A stretch of DNA of 64,000 bases from Lasiosphaeris hirsuta (lineage: Eukaryota > Ascomycota > Sordariomycetes > Sordariales > Lasiosphaeriaceae): positions 4,898,001-4,962,000 of the forward strand of contig JAUKUA010000001.1 in NCBI GenBank assembly GCA_030549175.1, written 5' to 3'. Made by a program: the position numbers and the translations under genes. The notes beneath the pieces were generated by a model that saw nothing but the letters and a program-made list of their open reading frames with translations, did no database searches and had not been told where the DNA came from. Shown in pieces: positions 22,701-34,623 of this stretch; the first letter of the stretch is position 1, and the number at the start of each line of letters is the position of its first letter.

Positions 22701-25700
22701 CCTCGATCTCTGGCGTCACAGCTTCAAATTTGCCTTAGGATCGACAATTCGCAAGGGGGGTCTGAGTCGAGTCCAGTGTGCGCCAGAAAGGTTCTCGTCG
22801 TAAGGCGACCCGACCTCCCGAACTCGCGCCCGGCTTCAATTGGCGAGAGGGCTGGGAGAAGGTGAGACATGGTTTGGGGCGTCAGTTCTTCTGTTTCGCT
22901 TATTAGTTGACATGGCACAAGCAGGGAACATAGGTTGAAGCTTTCTGCGGATAGCCATCATTGGGCGCCTTGGAGTGGATGGAGGATAGGCATCTGAATT
23001 CGACCGTGTCCCCCTCAAGGTAACGATATGCAGATAGGTACCTCAGGTAGGTAGCTATCTAGGAAAGGCGCCTTGGGCTGGGTTAATACGGTATCGATGC
23101 TGGTACTACTAGTTCTGAAGTTGATGCGGTCTATGCTTGAAGTTCATTGATGAGCCTCATTCGTACAGAAAACGCGCTAGGTAGGAAAGCTGAGGCGCCC
23201 CTTATCCCTTTGCTATTGTCCCGGTCACCAAATAGCATGGACTTGGTAGCCGCTTTTGGCGACTCGGGGCTACTGTCATGCAGCCTGCATGCCACAATGG
23301 CAACATGTCGAGCATCATCTCCCATCATTTTCAACCCACGGAATCTTCATCCGGCTTGCGGCTATCTGTTGACACCCCCTCGGCAGACTATGCACGGTTA
23401 TTCTGGCGGTGAAGCAACAGATTCATGAGATGTTGATCAGACCATGGCCAGCATAAGGAGTCTTCTTCCCCCGAAACCCGCGAGCAGAGTGCGCTGACCG
23501 CCATCCATGCATTCCGCCTGCGGTCTTGTTTTCGTCGTCGCCAATCAGTGAGCCTAGACTGTGCGAGTTATCGTCTGTTAGGGTATCGTGTCGGCGCGGT
23601 TGTGTGACACTGGCCCTGGCCTCTTCGTGGGATGGCCAAGGTACTTGAAGGCTTTGAGGGCGCGGTTTCACAAGCGCCGTTATTGAATAAGGTCCCTAGT
23701 TTGGACACCGAAGGACCCGATACAGCGAGGAGCTCTTGGCTTCTGGGAGCTGAAACGTGGAAGGATTCTGTCGTCAAGTTGATGGGCTGCAGTGAACGGG
23801 TGCATGTATGTGGGCTGTCTGCTGTGGAACGAAAGATCCTTCGCTTGGGAAGTTGGCGTGGCATTGAGCATCCTGTATGAATCCGGATGTCGTGACTCGG
23901 ACGAGAGTGTTGGGCTTGATCTACGGCGATGCGCTGCAAGAGATACGCGGTACCGGAACCAAGCCCCGGCGCATCAGGGCCACTGGATTGAGTCGAAGCA
24001 ACCTAGGATAAACCAGTAGGCGCGAGTACCGCCATCCGACACGGGGTTGGTGCGGGTGGGATACCCGGCCTCGTGAGCTCTCAGGGGTCCACCGGCCCAT
24101 CTTCGTCGCTGGCATTGACAGCACCGATACTAGCACAGATCAGTGCGTTTCTATTGGCAGGCCCCTGGCTATCCCCAAGTGCTACGTGCCGTCAGCTGGG
24201 GGGAGATATGCAAATAAGGATGCCGGGACTTTAGTTCATCCTTCTGCCACCACTCATCGACCGAGGTACCCAGCAAGAAGATAGCCACTGGGTACGGCAG
24301 AGAAATGTCAACATGAACCCCACGAGGCAACCAGGCACCGTATCTCGGGCCTATCAAGGCAAGGCCCTGACCCGTGGCGGCCTACTCGCTGCACAATATG
24401 GCGACCTAGACGTCGCGCGAGGTCGTCTCCCGCCGTGGCCGTCTCCCGTCGTGGCCCGTGACACCGTACAGGGCTGTCTCTGTTGCTTCGTCATTTCCTT
24501 GCCGCTTTCTGCCAATCCTGCTCCCATGGTTTCCAGGTATGCTTCCGACGTGTGTACGCCATGTGCATACGTTGTGTTACGTCCCGCTTGCACCGAGTCT
24601 GGAAGTTGGGGCTGGATCTTCATAGACAATGGGGCATTTTCCTATTTGCCCTTCCGAAGGTAAGGCGACCTTGAGGGGCCCTGAGAGGACCAATTGTTCG
24701 GCCAAAAGCGGTGACGACCTGCAAGCAAAATCCCTGCTGCTGTGGGAGAAACGCCCTTGTCCCTCAGCTTGGCCCAACCCTATGGCACAAGAGATCAGCT
24801 CCCTCCTAGCAGCTATCCGACGGTGGGCAGGAGCAAGTAGAGCTTTTATTGGCCGGGACCGATGCCCCAGGAGTGAGAGTTGCAGCACAGCATCCTTGGC
24901 GGTGTTCGCGTGCGCTTTCAAGTCCGCCGTGTCGAGTCTGTCGAATCTGGAAACCAGCATGGGTATGGCATAAGTTGGATGCCGCAAGTGTACATCGTAA
25001 GCTGAAACACGATACCGAGGGTGTGGTAAGTGCAGCCGACAAGTGGATTGGTCATTATGCCCAAGTACCTTGGTAGGCACCTAGGGTCTCTGGCAATACG
25101 AATGGCACCTTCCACCCGCAAGCTCGAAAATTTCCTTAGAAACAAGACATGGCATCTCGAATTATGACGACATAGGTCAAAGCAGAGCCAATCGCTCAGT
25201 TGGCTATGGATAGCATATGACAGCCCTAACAGGTCCTCGTGCATCAACCCCTACAGCCTAGGGTATACCCCCAAGGCTTCAAAGCCGCTGTCTACTCGGT
25301 TGCACAAGAACGGGCCCGAGGGAACTTGGAAACCAGTCTGACAGATAGCATGTACTGTACGTACTAGTAACATGTGTACACGTGAGGTGGGCGGGAATAG
25401 GGATCCCGGTTCGCTATCTTCGTCCACCGTCGTCTGAGGTTATACTGACTTTTCAAGTGGCAGCCAATATGTGGACAGACGCCAACAAGGTAAGACATCG
25501 CCAGACATCAACATCCCACCCCGATCCGCTAGAATGCCACAACATGTTGACCGGTGGCAACTACACCAGCTGAATACCGCAAGTCCCTTGGCCAGGCCAA
25601 GGCTAACCATGAAGATCGGGATCACCTTTCCGCATATCGTAGCATACCCTGTTGCTGTGGCCATCACATCTCCCCGGGTCGCCTTGTTTACTGCAGAAGA

Positions 25701-25929
25701 CGAGTGTGGAGAGTAGCCGCCCGATGGAAGACCGGAACCTTTCTATAAAGTGAACTTTATGTATAAAGGGGCCCCGCCCCGCCCAAGAACACCCAGTCCC
25801 CCACCGTCACCATCGACTCGGTCTTCACTCCGAATCCGTCTAGACGCTACTATCCTTCAAAACTCACAAGTTGATCCATATTTCGGCAACAAATTTTTAA
25901 GTCTTTCCAAGGATTCACCATTAGCAAAC
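19738..25929. other. 6.2-kb gene-poor block
   Basis: Several frames of 80-230 codons on both strands overlap each other and match no family; the largest, at 20674-21369, has no recognisable domain and a competing antisense frame. ACCTACCT/TAGGTACCT word clusters occur at about 21,985-22,020, 23,032-23,062 and 25,064-25,085. I see no transposon ends, polymerase motifs or transposase motifs. Confidence 0.5.
25745..25769 (+). promoter_or_regulatory. Two TATA-like boxes upstream of the 54-aa gene
   Basis: TATAAA at 25745-25750 and TATAAAG at 25763-25769, about 165-185 bases before ATG 25930. The spacing suits a core promoter with a 5' leader of about 100-150 nt. Confidence 0.4.
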
Positions 25930-26219
25930 ATGTCGTATCCCGCCAAATGTAGGTCCTCTCATCCCATCCCGTGCCTACCTACGTAGACATTTCCCATGAT
26001 GCTTACCAGTAAATGCAGCTGGAAGCGACCAGTGCACCTCCGATAATCCCAGTGGTGGCAGCAGCAGCACCACCACCGGCTCGGAGGCGATAGCAAGATA
26101 CCTCAGGGAGAAAACAGCGGACGGTCCTTTCACAGCCTCAGTATCCGATAAGGACAAGGTCAGTTGCAATAGATAACAAGCGCAAACTCCCCATTAGCTA
26201 ATATTTTGTATAGAAGTAA
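25930..26219 (+). CDS. Small conserved-looking protein, 54 aa, three exons
   Basis: Exons 25930-25948, 26019-26158, 26214-26219. Intron 1 runs GTAGGT to GCAG; intron 2 (GTCAGT...GCTAAT...TATAG) leaves only AAG TAA in the last exon. The predicted protein begins MSYPAK, has a Ser/Gly/Thr-rich middle, then an amphipathic EAIARYLREKTADGPF segment and ends SVSDKDKK. It is hydrophilic with no signal peptide or membrane segment. An upstream alternative acceptor (AG at 26009) would add LNA in frame. Support comes from consistent splice phases, TATA boxes upstream, and a helix-like charged segment that looks selected. I do not recognise a named family; a small stress- or growth-phase protein is only a guess. 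Confidence 0.55.
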
Positions 26220-26660
26220 GCGGAATACTAGTCGGCGGCAAAAGCTGCATACCGAAACGGAAAGATGGCACAGATATTAGGATGGAAGGTGGAGCTGAAA
26301 TAGGGGTAGTGAGTGCTCGGTGGTAGTGGTGGCACGAGTCTGGGTGTTTTTCGGGGTGGTTGACTGCTTCTGTGTTTTTTTTTCACATTGTTCTGAATGA
26401 CTTTGTTTCCTTGCCAGTATAATTCGTACACTCTCTTGGATACATTGGCTTTATCTTTGGAATAGCTGTTTTCGAAATTCAAACCCCTGTGGCCCTTGGA
26501 AATAGACAATCTCCCGAGTCTGTATGTGGTGGCAAACCATGCCCCAAGGGCAGAGTAGAAGATTGAATGGAAGCGGCGATTCATGAGGCGTTTGATGATT
26601 ATTATGTAGACTTGAGTGAGAATGAGCTGAAATACCCTAACTGCAGCCACTATCCAGAAC
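26220..26660. other. 3' flank, no gene seen
   Basis: A 140-codon minus-strand frame (26228-26650) abuts the regulator's stop but shows no family resemblance and is probably its 3' UTR. Confidence 0.5.
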
Positions 26661-27975
26661 TCATATGGGGTCTGCGGCGATCATGGACAAGGGCCAGGAA
26701 ACGTAGTCTTCCCATCCGGGCCCGAGGTACTGAGCAATCATGGTGACAATATACGACCCTGAATCGCCGCCAATCTGCCACAAGTGCCCGCTGTAGTGTA
26801 GCAACAGTCCAAAGTAGGCCAGTATGACCAATGCTTCTGGACGACGTTGCTCCAGCAGATCAGTAAAGTCCTGTGGCACAATAACAGACCAGGAAAAGGG
26901 CATCATGTAGCGGCGGTTTTGCACATCCTTCGCCAGCATGATGTCGAAGCCAACCTGCAGGAAATGGATAGCCAGCTCACAAGCCCCTTTTGTTGGCTCG
27001 TCTAGGTCGCCGGCTTTTGACAACAGTTGGCGCAGCGGGTCGCATTGGTTACCGACGGGTGTAGAGCGCGAGATACATGCGGCCCAAATCAAAAAGTCTT
27101 TCATTTCCGAGTCGACCAGGACTGGCCAAGCCGAGTGGGTTATGGCTTTGATGCCGCCGCCAAGACCGACATACTCTGTGTAGTGACCAAGGAACACAAC
27201 CAGATCCTGCTCCCGCCTTGCTAGCAAATTGGCGAGGAGGTGGCGGTTAAGGATAGCTGAGAATAGCATCATGGGCACGCAGTTGCAGTTGTCAACCGTA
27301 GCTGTGGCTACGGTTTCGTTGAAAAGGGATACGGCCTTGGTCTGCAGACTCATAGAAAGCTCGAGGTAAGTCTCCGACTTTTCCGAGGACAAAACAGACA
27401 GCCGGCGGGCAGACACGGCGAGCATTTCGTAGAGAAGGTAGGGGGCTTCGAGAGCAGATTTGTAGAGCAAACGGGACCCCATCTCAAACATGTCGTCGTC
27501 GAGGTCTGGGATTTGGTCGGAGACGGAGAAATGTATCAATAAAGCCATGTGGTCAAGATTGACTTGGGTATCAGGTAGTGGTGTAGACGGCTCGTAGGGG
27601 AAATCAGGAAGGGTCGGGTATCTTGGCGGGCTGTGCTGGACCGATATGGCGGGGGATGCTCCTGTCGATGCGGTCGATGCTGGCGTGTTCGAGATGGGGG
27701 GACTGAGTCGGCTTAGGGTGGGCTGTTGATCCGGCTGTGATTGCGAGTTTGAAGGATAGCTGCATGGCCGTTCTGACAGGGTACATATAATGCATCTTGG
27801 CCGCTGCTCATCGCACTACGTCGGTCAGAGAGACGTGACTGGTTAGCACCGCTAGAACCGGCAGCCCGGTCCAGTTTCCAAATTCCAACTATCGAGCAAA
27901 GGTGCACACCTTGACATGCCGCCTTTTGCATTCATTGCATCCTGCTCGTGACTTTTTGTGACTTCTTCGTAGCAT
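26661..27975 (-). CDS. Zn2Cys6 fungal-type transcription regulator
   Basis: Exons 27910-27975 and 26661-27815; 406 aa. The 94-nt intron (GTGTGC...CTGAC...CGTAG) splits the zinc cluster between Lys22 and Cys23. Spliced, the cysteines are C13-x2-C16-x6-C23-x6-C30-x2-C33-x6-C40, a canonical Gal4-type binuclear cluster preceded by a basic N-terminus. A Ser/Pro/Gln-rich linker (about 41-110) leads to a helical region beginning HMALLIHFS and running to the end. The pattern resembles the Upc2/sterol-uptake-control-like subgroup (short, cluster at the extreme N-terminus), but that placement is from memory. It should bind DNA in the nucleus; targets are unknown. The neighbours (54-aa gene, putative peptidase) give no pathway. 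Confidence 0.87.
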
Positions 27976-29798
27976 GTCTACTGAGACGGGCAGGCAGTCA
28001 AGCAGGTACCTCAACAAGGTAGGTACTTGGTAGGTGCGCTGAGGGCTGCTGTTGGTGGTGTGGGTGAAATGGTGAGAGTGGTCAGTCTTTGGGCGCCGAG
28101 AATGCAGATACTCGTATTCAGAGCTATGTTTGAGCATTAATGTCACGAATGTGGGTGTGACGGAAGTGGAATAAAAAGGGAGCTGGGGAGTCAAGTACTG
28201 CGTAAATCGTCAGAAACGGCCCCATCGCGAGCTCCAAAACGAAATAGACCATAACCAATAGGGACCAATAAGACCATGACCCCACGGCTGTGCTTAGCTA
28301 ATACTAGGGACGGGGAAAATGCGAGGCGCCAAGGCCCGAGGCAACGCCAAAAATCGGGGAACCTACGAAACAACAAGGGGCTGGGCGATGGGGACTTCCG
28401 TGCATTCCCTTTCGGGCTGTTGTGGAGGTTAGCGCCTTCAGGTTTCGACTTTCAAATCAAGTTTCCTAGCCTCTTAAAACCATGAAATGGAACACCTGTT
28501 GGCGATAACAGCAATTTTGCCAATGCAGCCTGCAAAATATCTAATCGCCCGCACGCAGCAAAAAGAGCAATCCCAAACGACACTGTGGCCATTGAAGCTG
28601 AAGATATCTTTATTTAAGTGGGGTCATGATAATCCGTACCAGCATGGTGTTTTGAGATGCACAAGCAACGGTGCTGACTACAGAAATGTGCCAGTCAATA
28701 CGCGGATATTCACCTTAAGTTGTTCACGAGAGGAACTCTGGTGACTAATGTTTAATACTTGACAGTTTTTCGTTATTAGCTAATTAATGCAGCCATTACC
28801 GGTACATAGCAACCTTGACACGACGTTTGGTTTATTGCAATCACGGTAGAGAAAGGTAACTGAGCTGGCTTTTTACAGTTAATAAATCCGTATTCCGCTC
28901 TCACCTTACATATAGAGCTCAGTGCCAGCGGCGATCGTCTATGCCAACAATCCCGGCGACTGAAAAGTTGGAGTGCGATCAAAGAAGTCTCGTGCGGGAG
29001 CTAAAATCGGAACTTGAGTCCGTAAGTCACTCAAGAGGTGCACTACCTCCTAAACAGAAACCCACAAAGGAGTCGCGCCTCTGGCCCGTCCCATTGATGA
29101 CTAGACAAGGAGCATAACGCAGAGTCCAAGTTTTACTTACCAAAGCTGCAACCGGAAATGCGGGATCAAAGCAGTCAACTGATTGAAACTAGCCACTTGG
29201 CAGAATAAACCGGAGGAGGCATTATGTACAAATCAATCCATGATGTAAATTTATGATGTATTAAGTAATATTGTTATAGAGCTGCAGGAAAGTGAAGAAG
29301 TATTCGTACATGGTATAGTATCGCTCATGTCCGAGCCACGACTGGGACTCTTCATTCGTATTATAAACTGCTGCTTGCGCAGACGAGACATCAACCTCAC
29401 CGGGTAAAGAGACTGTCACTGCTCACAAGACGTGGCAAATAAAATCCTCTCGGCCTTTGTGATGAAGCGCTCTAGTGATGACTAGAGACATTCCGTTCCT
29501 GACAGTGAACTCGGCCTCTGTAGCTGATCTAAAATGGTCGGATCTTGTGAAAGAAGGGACGTATACGACAAAGTAATATCCTACCAGTCACTCAACCTAC
29601 AGAATATTCACACATATTCCCTAACGATATAGGTATGCACAGCCAGCCACTATCAGTGCCATGGATACAGCTTGAGTCCGAGTCATCCTTCTCGCCTTCA
29701 CCGTGCTGCCAGTAACACTAAAAAGTACCTTACTTATCACCACTCTCATTCACAGATCATACTTATTATATCCCCTTTTTGGGCTATGTTACTTTGAA
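27976..29798. other. Intergenic, no gene seen
   Basis: Promoter side of the regulator; a TAGGTAC/GGTAGGTAC word cluster lies at about 28,005-28,037. From 28,480 to 29,800 composition is AT-rich and frames are short. Confidence 0.5.
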
Positions 29799-31223
29799 AT
29801 GGTAGGTACCACTACCCACTGTCTCTGAATTGCCAAGCATTATTTTCGGGCTACCATTTGATGAATGTCTCTCTACTAGCCTCCCAAACACTCAGCTCGC
29901 GCAAAGAAGTACTGGATCGACGTATCTTGTCATTCGGCTACCGGTTTTGACTCTGACATATACGTTCGAGAGGCTCAACACTAGGCTGCCAGGGCAGTTG
30001 AGAGACTTCGGGACCCAAATGACAAAGACTTCCATCGCATCTTCAATGCTAACTTCAAAACGCCTAAGACGAACACAGAACGCTGGCCCCGCCCCAGGTT
30101 TTGGCAGCAACTCAACGGGATACAAGAGAAAGGCTCTGGAAGTCAAATATTTATCACGTGGCAAGTATGCATGACGCCCTCCTCCCTGCTGACTCATTTG
30201 GTTACCTTACTGATCGCTCTGTATCTCAGCTGTCTTGTCCGGCTTTGCCTATAACTGGGAGAGAACGGCAAATAGACAGGAAGTGTATGTCCAAATATAT
30301 TCCGAGACCACCGAAACGCGATGGAAAATGGCCAGCAATGGAAAGTATTATGACACAGTAAACCATCTCATCTTCATTGGGAACTGGGATGATCTATGGG
30401 ACGGCCAGGCGTTCACTTCGGTATGTGCTCTTTGTAACTTCTGTGAACTCTGGTCACAAAATTGAGTTGTGTGGTCTAATGCTGCTGAGTGCATTAGTTT
30501 CTGCTTCCCGCTGTTCCGCGACCAGGAGAAAACGGTAATCGCACCACAATCGACATTTGCGAAGCCGCTTGGAACCCCGAGCCTGAGGATAAGGAGGCCG
30601 CGCCACTCCCATTTTCTCTTGGTCAGTTCCCAGGCACCGAGCTGGAGCGGAGAGGTCTGCACACGGTCAATATTGGGGACCTGGGGGATGCTCTCATGAC
30701 CCGGCTTATATTTCACGAGGTGAGGGTAGTGTTTTTCTCCTGTCCTTGCGCTCAAGTGTTGATGAAAGTAGTTCATGCACGCCAGATGCTACCTCTTGGA
30801 TGATTTCCGGGCGGACGAAGCGACGTCAAGCTGGGCGTACTGCATAGCCCGAAAAAAGGGCGAAGCGGCAGGTTGTGCTGAATCCATGGGTGAGTGGCAA
30901 CCACGATGCGGGTTTGGTCGTGATATCTGATGCGACATTCTAATCTCACAGCGTACTTTAGTCTCTGGGCGGGCCTGGCGGGTTTGAGGCCGCTGGGTAA
31001 GACAAGAGGTGGGCTCACGATGGATAGGGGCTGTGACTCAATCCCGGGCTACAATCAGGATGTCATTACATTCAGCGACGACGAGGACGACGATGACGAT
31101 GCTGAAGACGGAGAGGTGAAAGAGGATAAGAGCACGCGAAAATGGGATGCTAAACACCCTCGGAATGACATGGTGAGGGGGCGCATAACATACTACCAAA
31201 ACTTGACGGGGACGCTGCGCTAG
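29799..31223 (+). CDS. Putative HExxH zinc metallopeptidase-like protein (one uncertain junction)
   Basis: Best model: 29799-29801 (ATG alone), 29880-29921, 29985-30141, 30230-30420, 30498-30719, 30772-30889, 30952-31223; 334 aa, all phases consistent. The last three introns have strong signals. The intron at 30720-30771 sits inside the active site and splicing creates HEFMH, the HExxH zinc motif, followed by ARCYLLDD. The C-terminus is TFSDDEDDDDDAED and basic residues. The weak point is intron 3: its donor (GTCAAA) is poor, while the better donor GTATGC at 30165 leaves the frame off by one. A one-base indel, making this a pseudogene, is therefore possible. Fungal secreted peptidases of the deuterolysin/lysine-specific type share the motif, but I see no signal peptide. 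Substrate unknown. Confidence 0.5.
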
Positions 31224-32610
31224 ATTCTGCAAAGTTTGAGTATCAGGGAGATAGAGGAATAGTTAAGGTAGGTTTTGTACCTAGGTTGCCAATTGATTGG
31301 ATCCGTGGTCTTGCTGACGTAAAAATTCCAATTCACAAGGCATAAAGTTGCTCAGTGGGTAATAAACGGTCAGACGGTCTCCTCTGCAGAGTCATGCAGG
31401 CGCGGAAAGGCAAGCACGAGGCTTTACCGCCAACGCAGGCACATCCGCGCGGCAATGCAACCTAACTTACCCTTGCCTCGAGCCTGCCTCGAGCCTATGT
31501 ACATACATGCTTCATTTTTTCTCGGTGTTTTAGAGAATCATTGCGTTGAATAAAAAATGGACATTTGAGGTCTTATTAGACCCGAAAGCCTCCAACAACG
31601 ACAACGAAGGGAAGCAAATGTTGGCGGAAAGGCTTGTTATACTTAGCCTCAGGGGTGGATCCTGAGAAGGGACGAGTTGTGATTCGTAATTTGTGCCATT
31701 CGGAGGGGAGGCCTGGGAGGCTGAGCACCCAGGCCTCACTCAGCGACCCGTGGATGCGGCCCCCTTTTCGGTCTCAGGAGATTTCTTGGGTTCTTGGCCT
31801 GCGGGCCGTCTTCCATTGCGAGTGCTCTCACCTGAGCGGCACCTGAACCCTGCGGGGGACCCTTGCAGGCCCTGGTCGCAGGAATGCGAGACATGGCCCA
31901 GCGATCGGCGGCTTCTCTTGCCCTGAGCGGTAAGGATTGGTCTTTTCATTTAAGCAGGGCGGGGCAACGTTACCGGGCTCAAGCTGGGTCCTTACAGACG
32001 CCGGCCTTGGCCAGCGAATCCCATCGAGAGGGAGGGGGGAAAACGAGAAATGGCACCCATGGCGCTCCGAATCCTCCTTTCAGCGGGGGCTCATCCCCCG
32101 GCTGCGGCCGCTCGCCCGTGCTGCGGCATCCAGCTCTCCCCAGGGCACGCCTGCAGTTTTCCAAACTTAGGTATCCGTAAACTTTTGTAAGTTCGACCAG
32201 AGCCCATGGGTGCCAATGCACGACCAGGCAGCTCTTTTTCGCCGACGGCCTTTATATGGGCCCCTCCAGCTGTGATTTGGGTCCCGAATGCCTCCTCCCC
32301 GCTGGTGTTTATCCACCTGCCCTGTAATCCGTAACCTGCGCCCGCCTGCGTCACCTGGGCAAGCCACCGTACCACGCAAACGACATAGCAGTTTCAATTG
32401 GCCATCTGCACCCGACCAGGCCTTGGGACTCAGGGGCAAACTCTTACTTGAAGTGCTGACTTTGTATGCTGTGTTGTCGCCGAGAACACGACCACCGAGG
32501 AGGACGGGCATATATATTATCTAGACGGCGCGTCGTCTCGTCCGCCCCTTCCCCCTCCGGAAGATCCATCCCTCACACTCTTGGGCACTTCGCAACCCAC
32601 TTCTTTCAAC
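31224..32610. other. Intergenic / chitinase promoter region
   Basis: No gene seen. Overlapping frames on both strands at 31,680-32,520 match nothing. Confidence 0.5.
32511..32520 (+). promoter_or_regulatory. TATA-like box of the chitinase gene
   Basis: TATATATTAT lies 91 bases upstream of the chitinase start codon. Confidence 0.4.
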
Positions 32611-34158
32611 ATGCGGTCCCTGATTTTGGCCTGCCTGGCCACAAGCGCAGCAGCAGCAGCAGCAGCGCCTCGTTACGCTGTCTACTTTGACCAGTAAGAG
32701 CCGACCCCCTTCTATTTTCAGGACGTTGATGTAGAAGTCAGCACTGACGTGGCGCACAGATGGCATGCTGCCGTTCTACCAAATAAATCATCCACTGCTG
32801 GAATTACACATGTAATCACCGCCTTTGCGCAATCCTCTCTCTTCACGACCGACCCCGTCACCCAGTATGAGCCCTTCTTGCCTCTGAGCGACGTTCGGGC
32901 GCTGTTCGACAAGGACACCAAGGTCTGTATGGCCATTGGTGGGTGGGGTGACACAGATGGCTTCTCCCAGGGGGCTGCCACCAAGGAGTCGAGGAAGCTG
33001 TTCGCAAAGAACATCGCCGCGACGGTCCAGCGGCTGGGCTACGACTGTGTCGGTAAGAAAAAAATCAATTGCCACAAGATTGTGCGACAACTCAAAAACT
33101 GAACCGAGTACAGACGTTGACTGGGAATTCCCCGGTGGAAACGGCGAAGACTACAAGAAGAACCCCAACAGTAACAAGACATCCGAGATTCAGACGTACC
33201 CGCTGCTGCTTTCCGAGATCAAAAAGGCCATCGACTCGGTCGGCTGCCATGAGCTGTCCATCGCCGTTCCCGCCCTCGAGCGTGACATGATCGCTTACAC
33301 GGCAGCAAACGTCCGGAAAATCAACGGGATTGTAGACGTTGTCAACGTATGCGACTCTCTATATCCCAAATCTAACGCAGCATTCTAATCGCGCCTGCAG
33401 GTTATGACCTATGACCTGATGAACCGCCGTGACAACTATACCACACACCACACCTCGCTCAAGGGTTCTCTAGCCGCTATCAATACGTACATCGCCCGTG
33501 GCTTCAAGCCCAGCAAGCTCAACCTCGGCTTCGCCTTTTACGCGAAGTGGTTCACGACCGCCGACGGTGTCAACTGTGCTAACACTCCCGTTGGCTGTCA
33601 GACGGCGTTGCTTGAAGCTGCCGACGGCACTGACATGGGCAAGTCGGGCGCCATGACCTTCGAGGCGAGCACTTTCGCGGCCCTCCCAACTGGCTTGGTT
33701 GATTCTCCCGACGGCTCGTGCGGAGCCGGCACGAATTACAAGTGCCCGAATGACGCCTGCTGTGGCCAGTACGGGTTCTGGTAAGTCACCCCCCTCGCGA
33801 AGCTTCGTATATCACCATCTAATAGTTTTATAGCGGTACTGAGGTCGGTCACTGTGGAACTGGCTGCCAAACTGGTTTTGGGCGTTGCGAGGGCCCCTCG
33901 ACCAAGGACTCGTTTAAGAAGGCTCTCGCCAACAGCAAGTACGACGCCAAGAATGGCGGCCAGTGGTACTGGGATGCCGATGTCAACATCTTTTGGACTT
34001 GGGATACGCCCGAGATCATCGCAAGGAAGTTTGTTGACATTGTCAAGGTCAAGGGGCTGGGTGGGGTCATGGCCTGGAGTCTTGGGGAGGATAGCTATGA
34101 CTGGAGCCACCTGTTGGCCTTGCAGAAGAATGTGAAGACGCTACGCCCATCGCATTAG
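32611..34158 (+). CDS. Secreted GH18 chitinase with an inserted CBM18 domain
   Basis: Five exons: 32611-32693, 32760-33052, 33114-33346, 33401-33780, 33834-34158; 437 aa. The enzyme hydrolyses beta-1,4-GlcNAc bonds of chitin. A signal peptide (MRSLILACLATSAAAAAAAP) precedes the TIM barrel. KVCMAIGGWGDTDGFS is the conserved barrel strand; splicing at 33052/33114 builds the catalytic DxxDxDxE as DCVDVDWE, residues 123-130, with Glu130 as proton donor. VMTYDLMNR and the closing GGVMAWSLGEDSYDW are also intact. Residues about 307-350 form a cysteine-rich chitin-binding module (NDACCGQYGFCG) placed before the last barrel strands, so it interrupts the catalytic domain. The tyrosinase gene converges from the right. 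Role (cell-wall remodelling or feeding on other fungi or insects) is not decidable here. Confidence 0.93.
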
Positions 34159-34623
34159 AGAGTGCTCGCTTTGGGTACTACTCTTCAATAGTTTTAGTTG
34201 CATTAATCATGTCATAGTATACATACGCATATAAGGGGGCGGGAAAATATCATACGGTTCAATTCTATGGACATGCTTTCTTCCAGTAATACCAAATCCA
34301 CACAATTTAGCCAAAGTTCAGGACGCTACAGATATACGTAAGAGAGCGTAACGAAATGTGGATGATTCCCATGTATCATTGGATTTGAAATTACGGGATC
34401 GTGTTGAGGGCTCAAGTTTGCACAACTGAGGCACTTGTTTCGGGATATTTGGTCCCTACACAATTCATGCGGAGGCAAAGTTGACAGGTCATTTAAAATG
34501 ATGGGGTTTGAATATGTGTAGAAATTAGGTATTAAATTAATTATTGGAAATATTCATTTAGTACCACCCGTGGGAGCTTGACTTAACAATGAAGGAGCTG
34601 GGGCACATCAGTGCTTGACATCC
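34159..34623. other. Intergenic between convergent chitinase and tyrosinase genes
   Basis: AT-rich 3' flanks; no gene seen. Confidence 0.6.

Noticed and set aside
30176..30229. DSFGYLTDRSVSQ as a coding segment of the peptidase gene
   Set aside because: Reads well, but needs a frame change on both sides, while the same DNA carries a branch site and a TCTCAG acceptor; treated as intron, with doubt.
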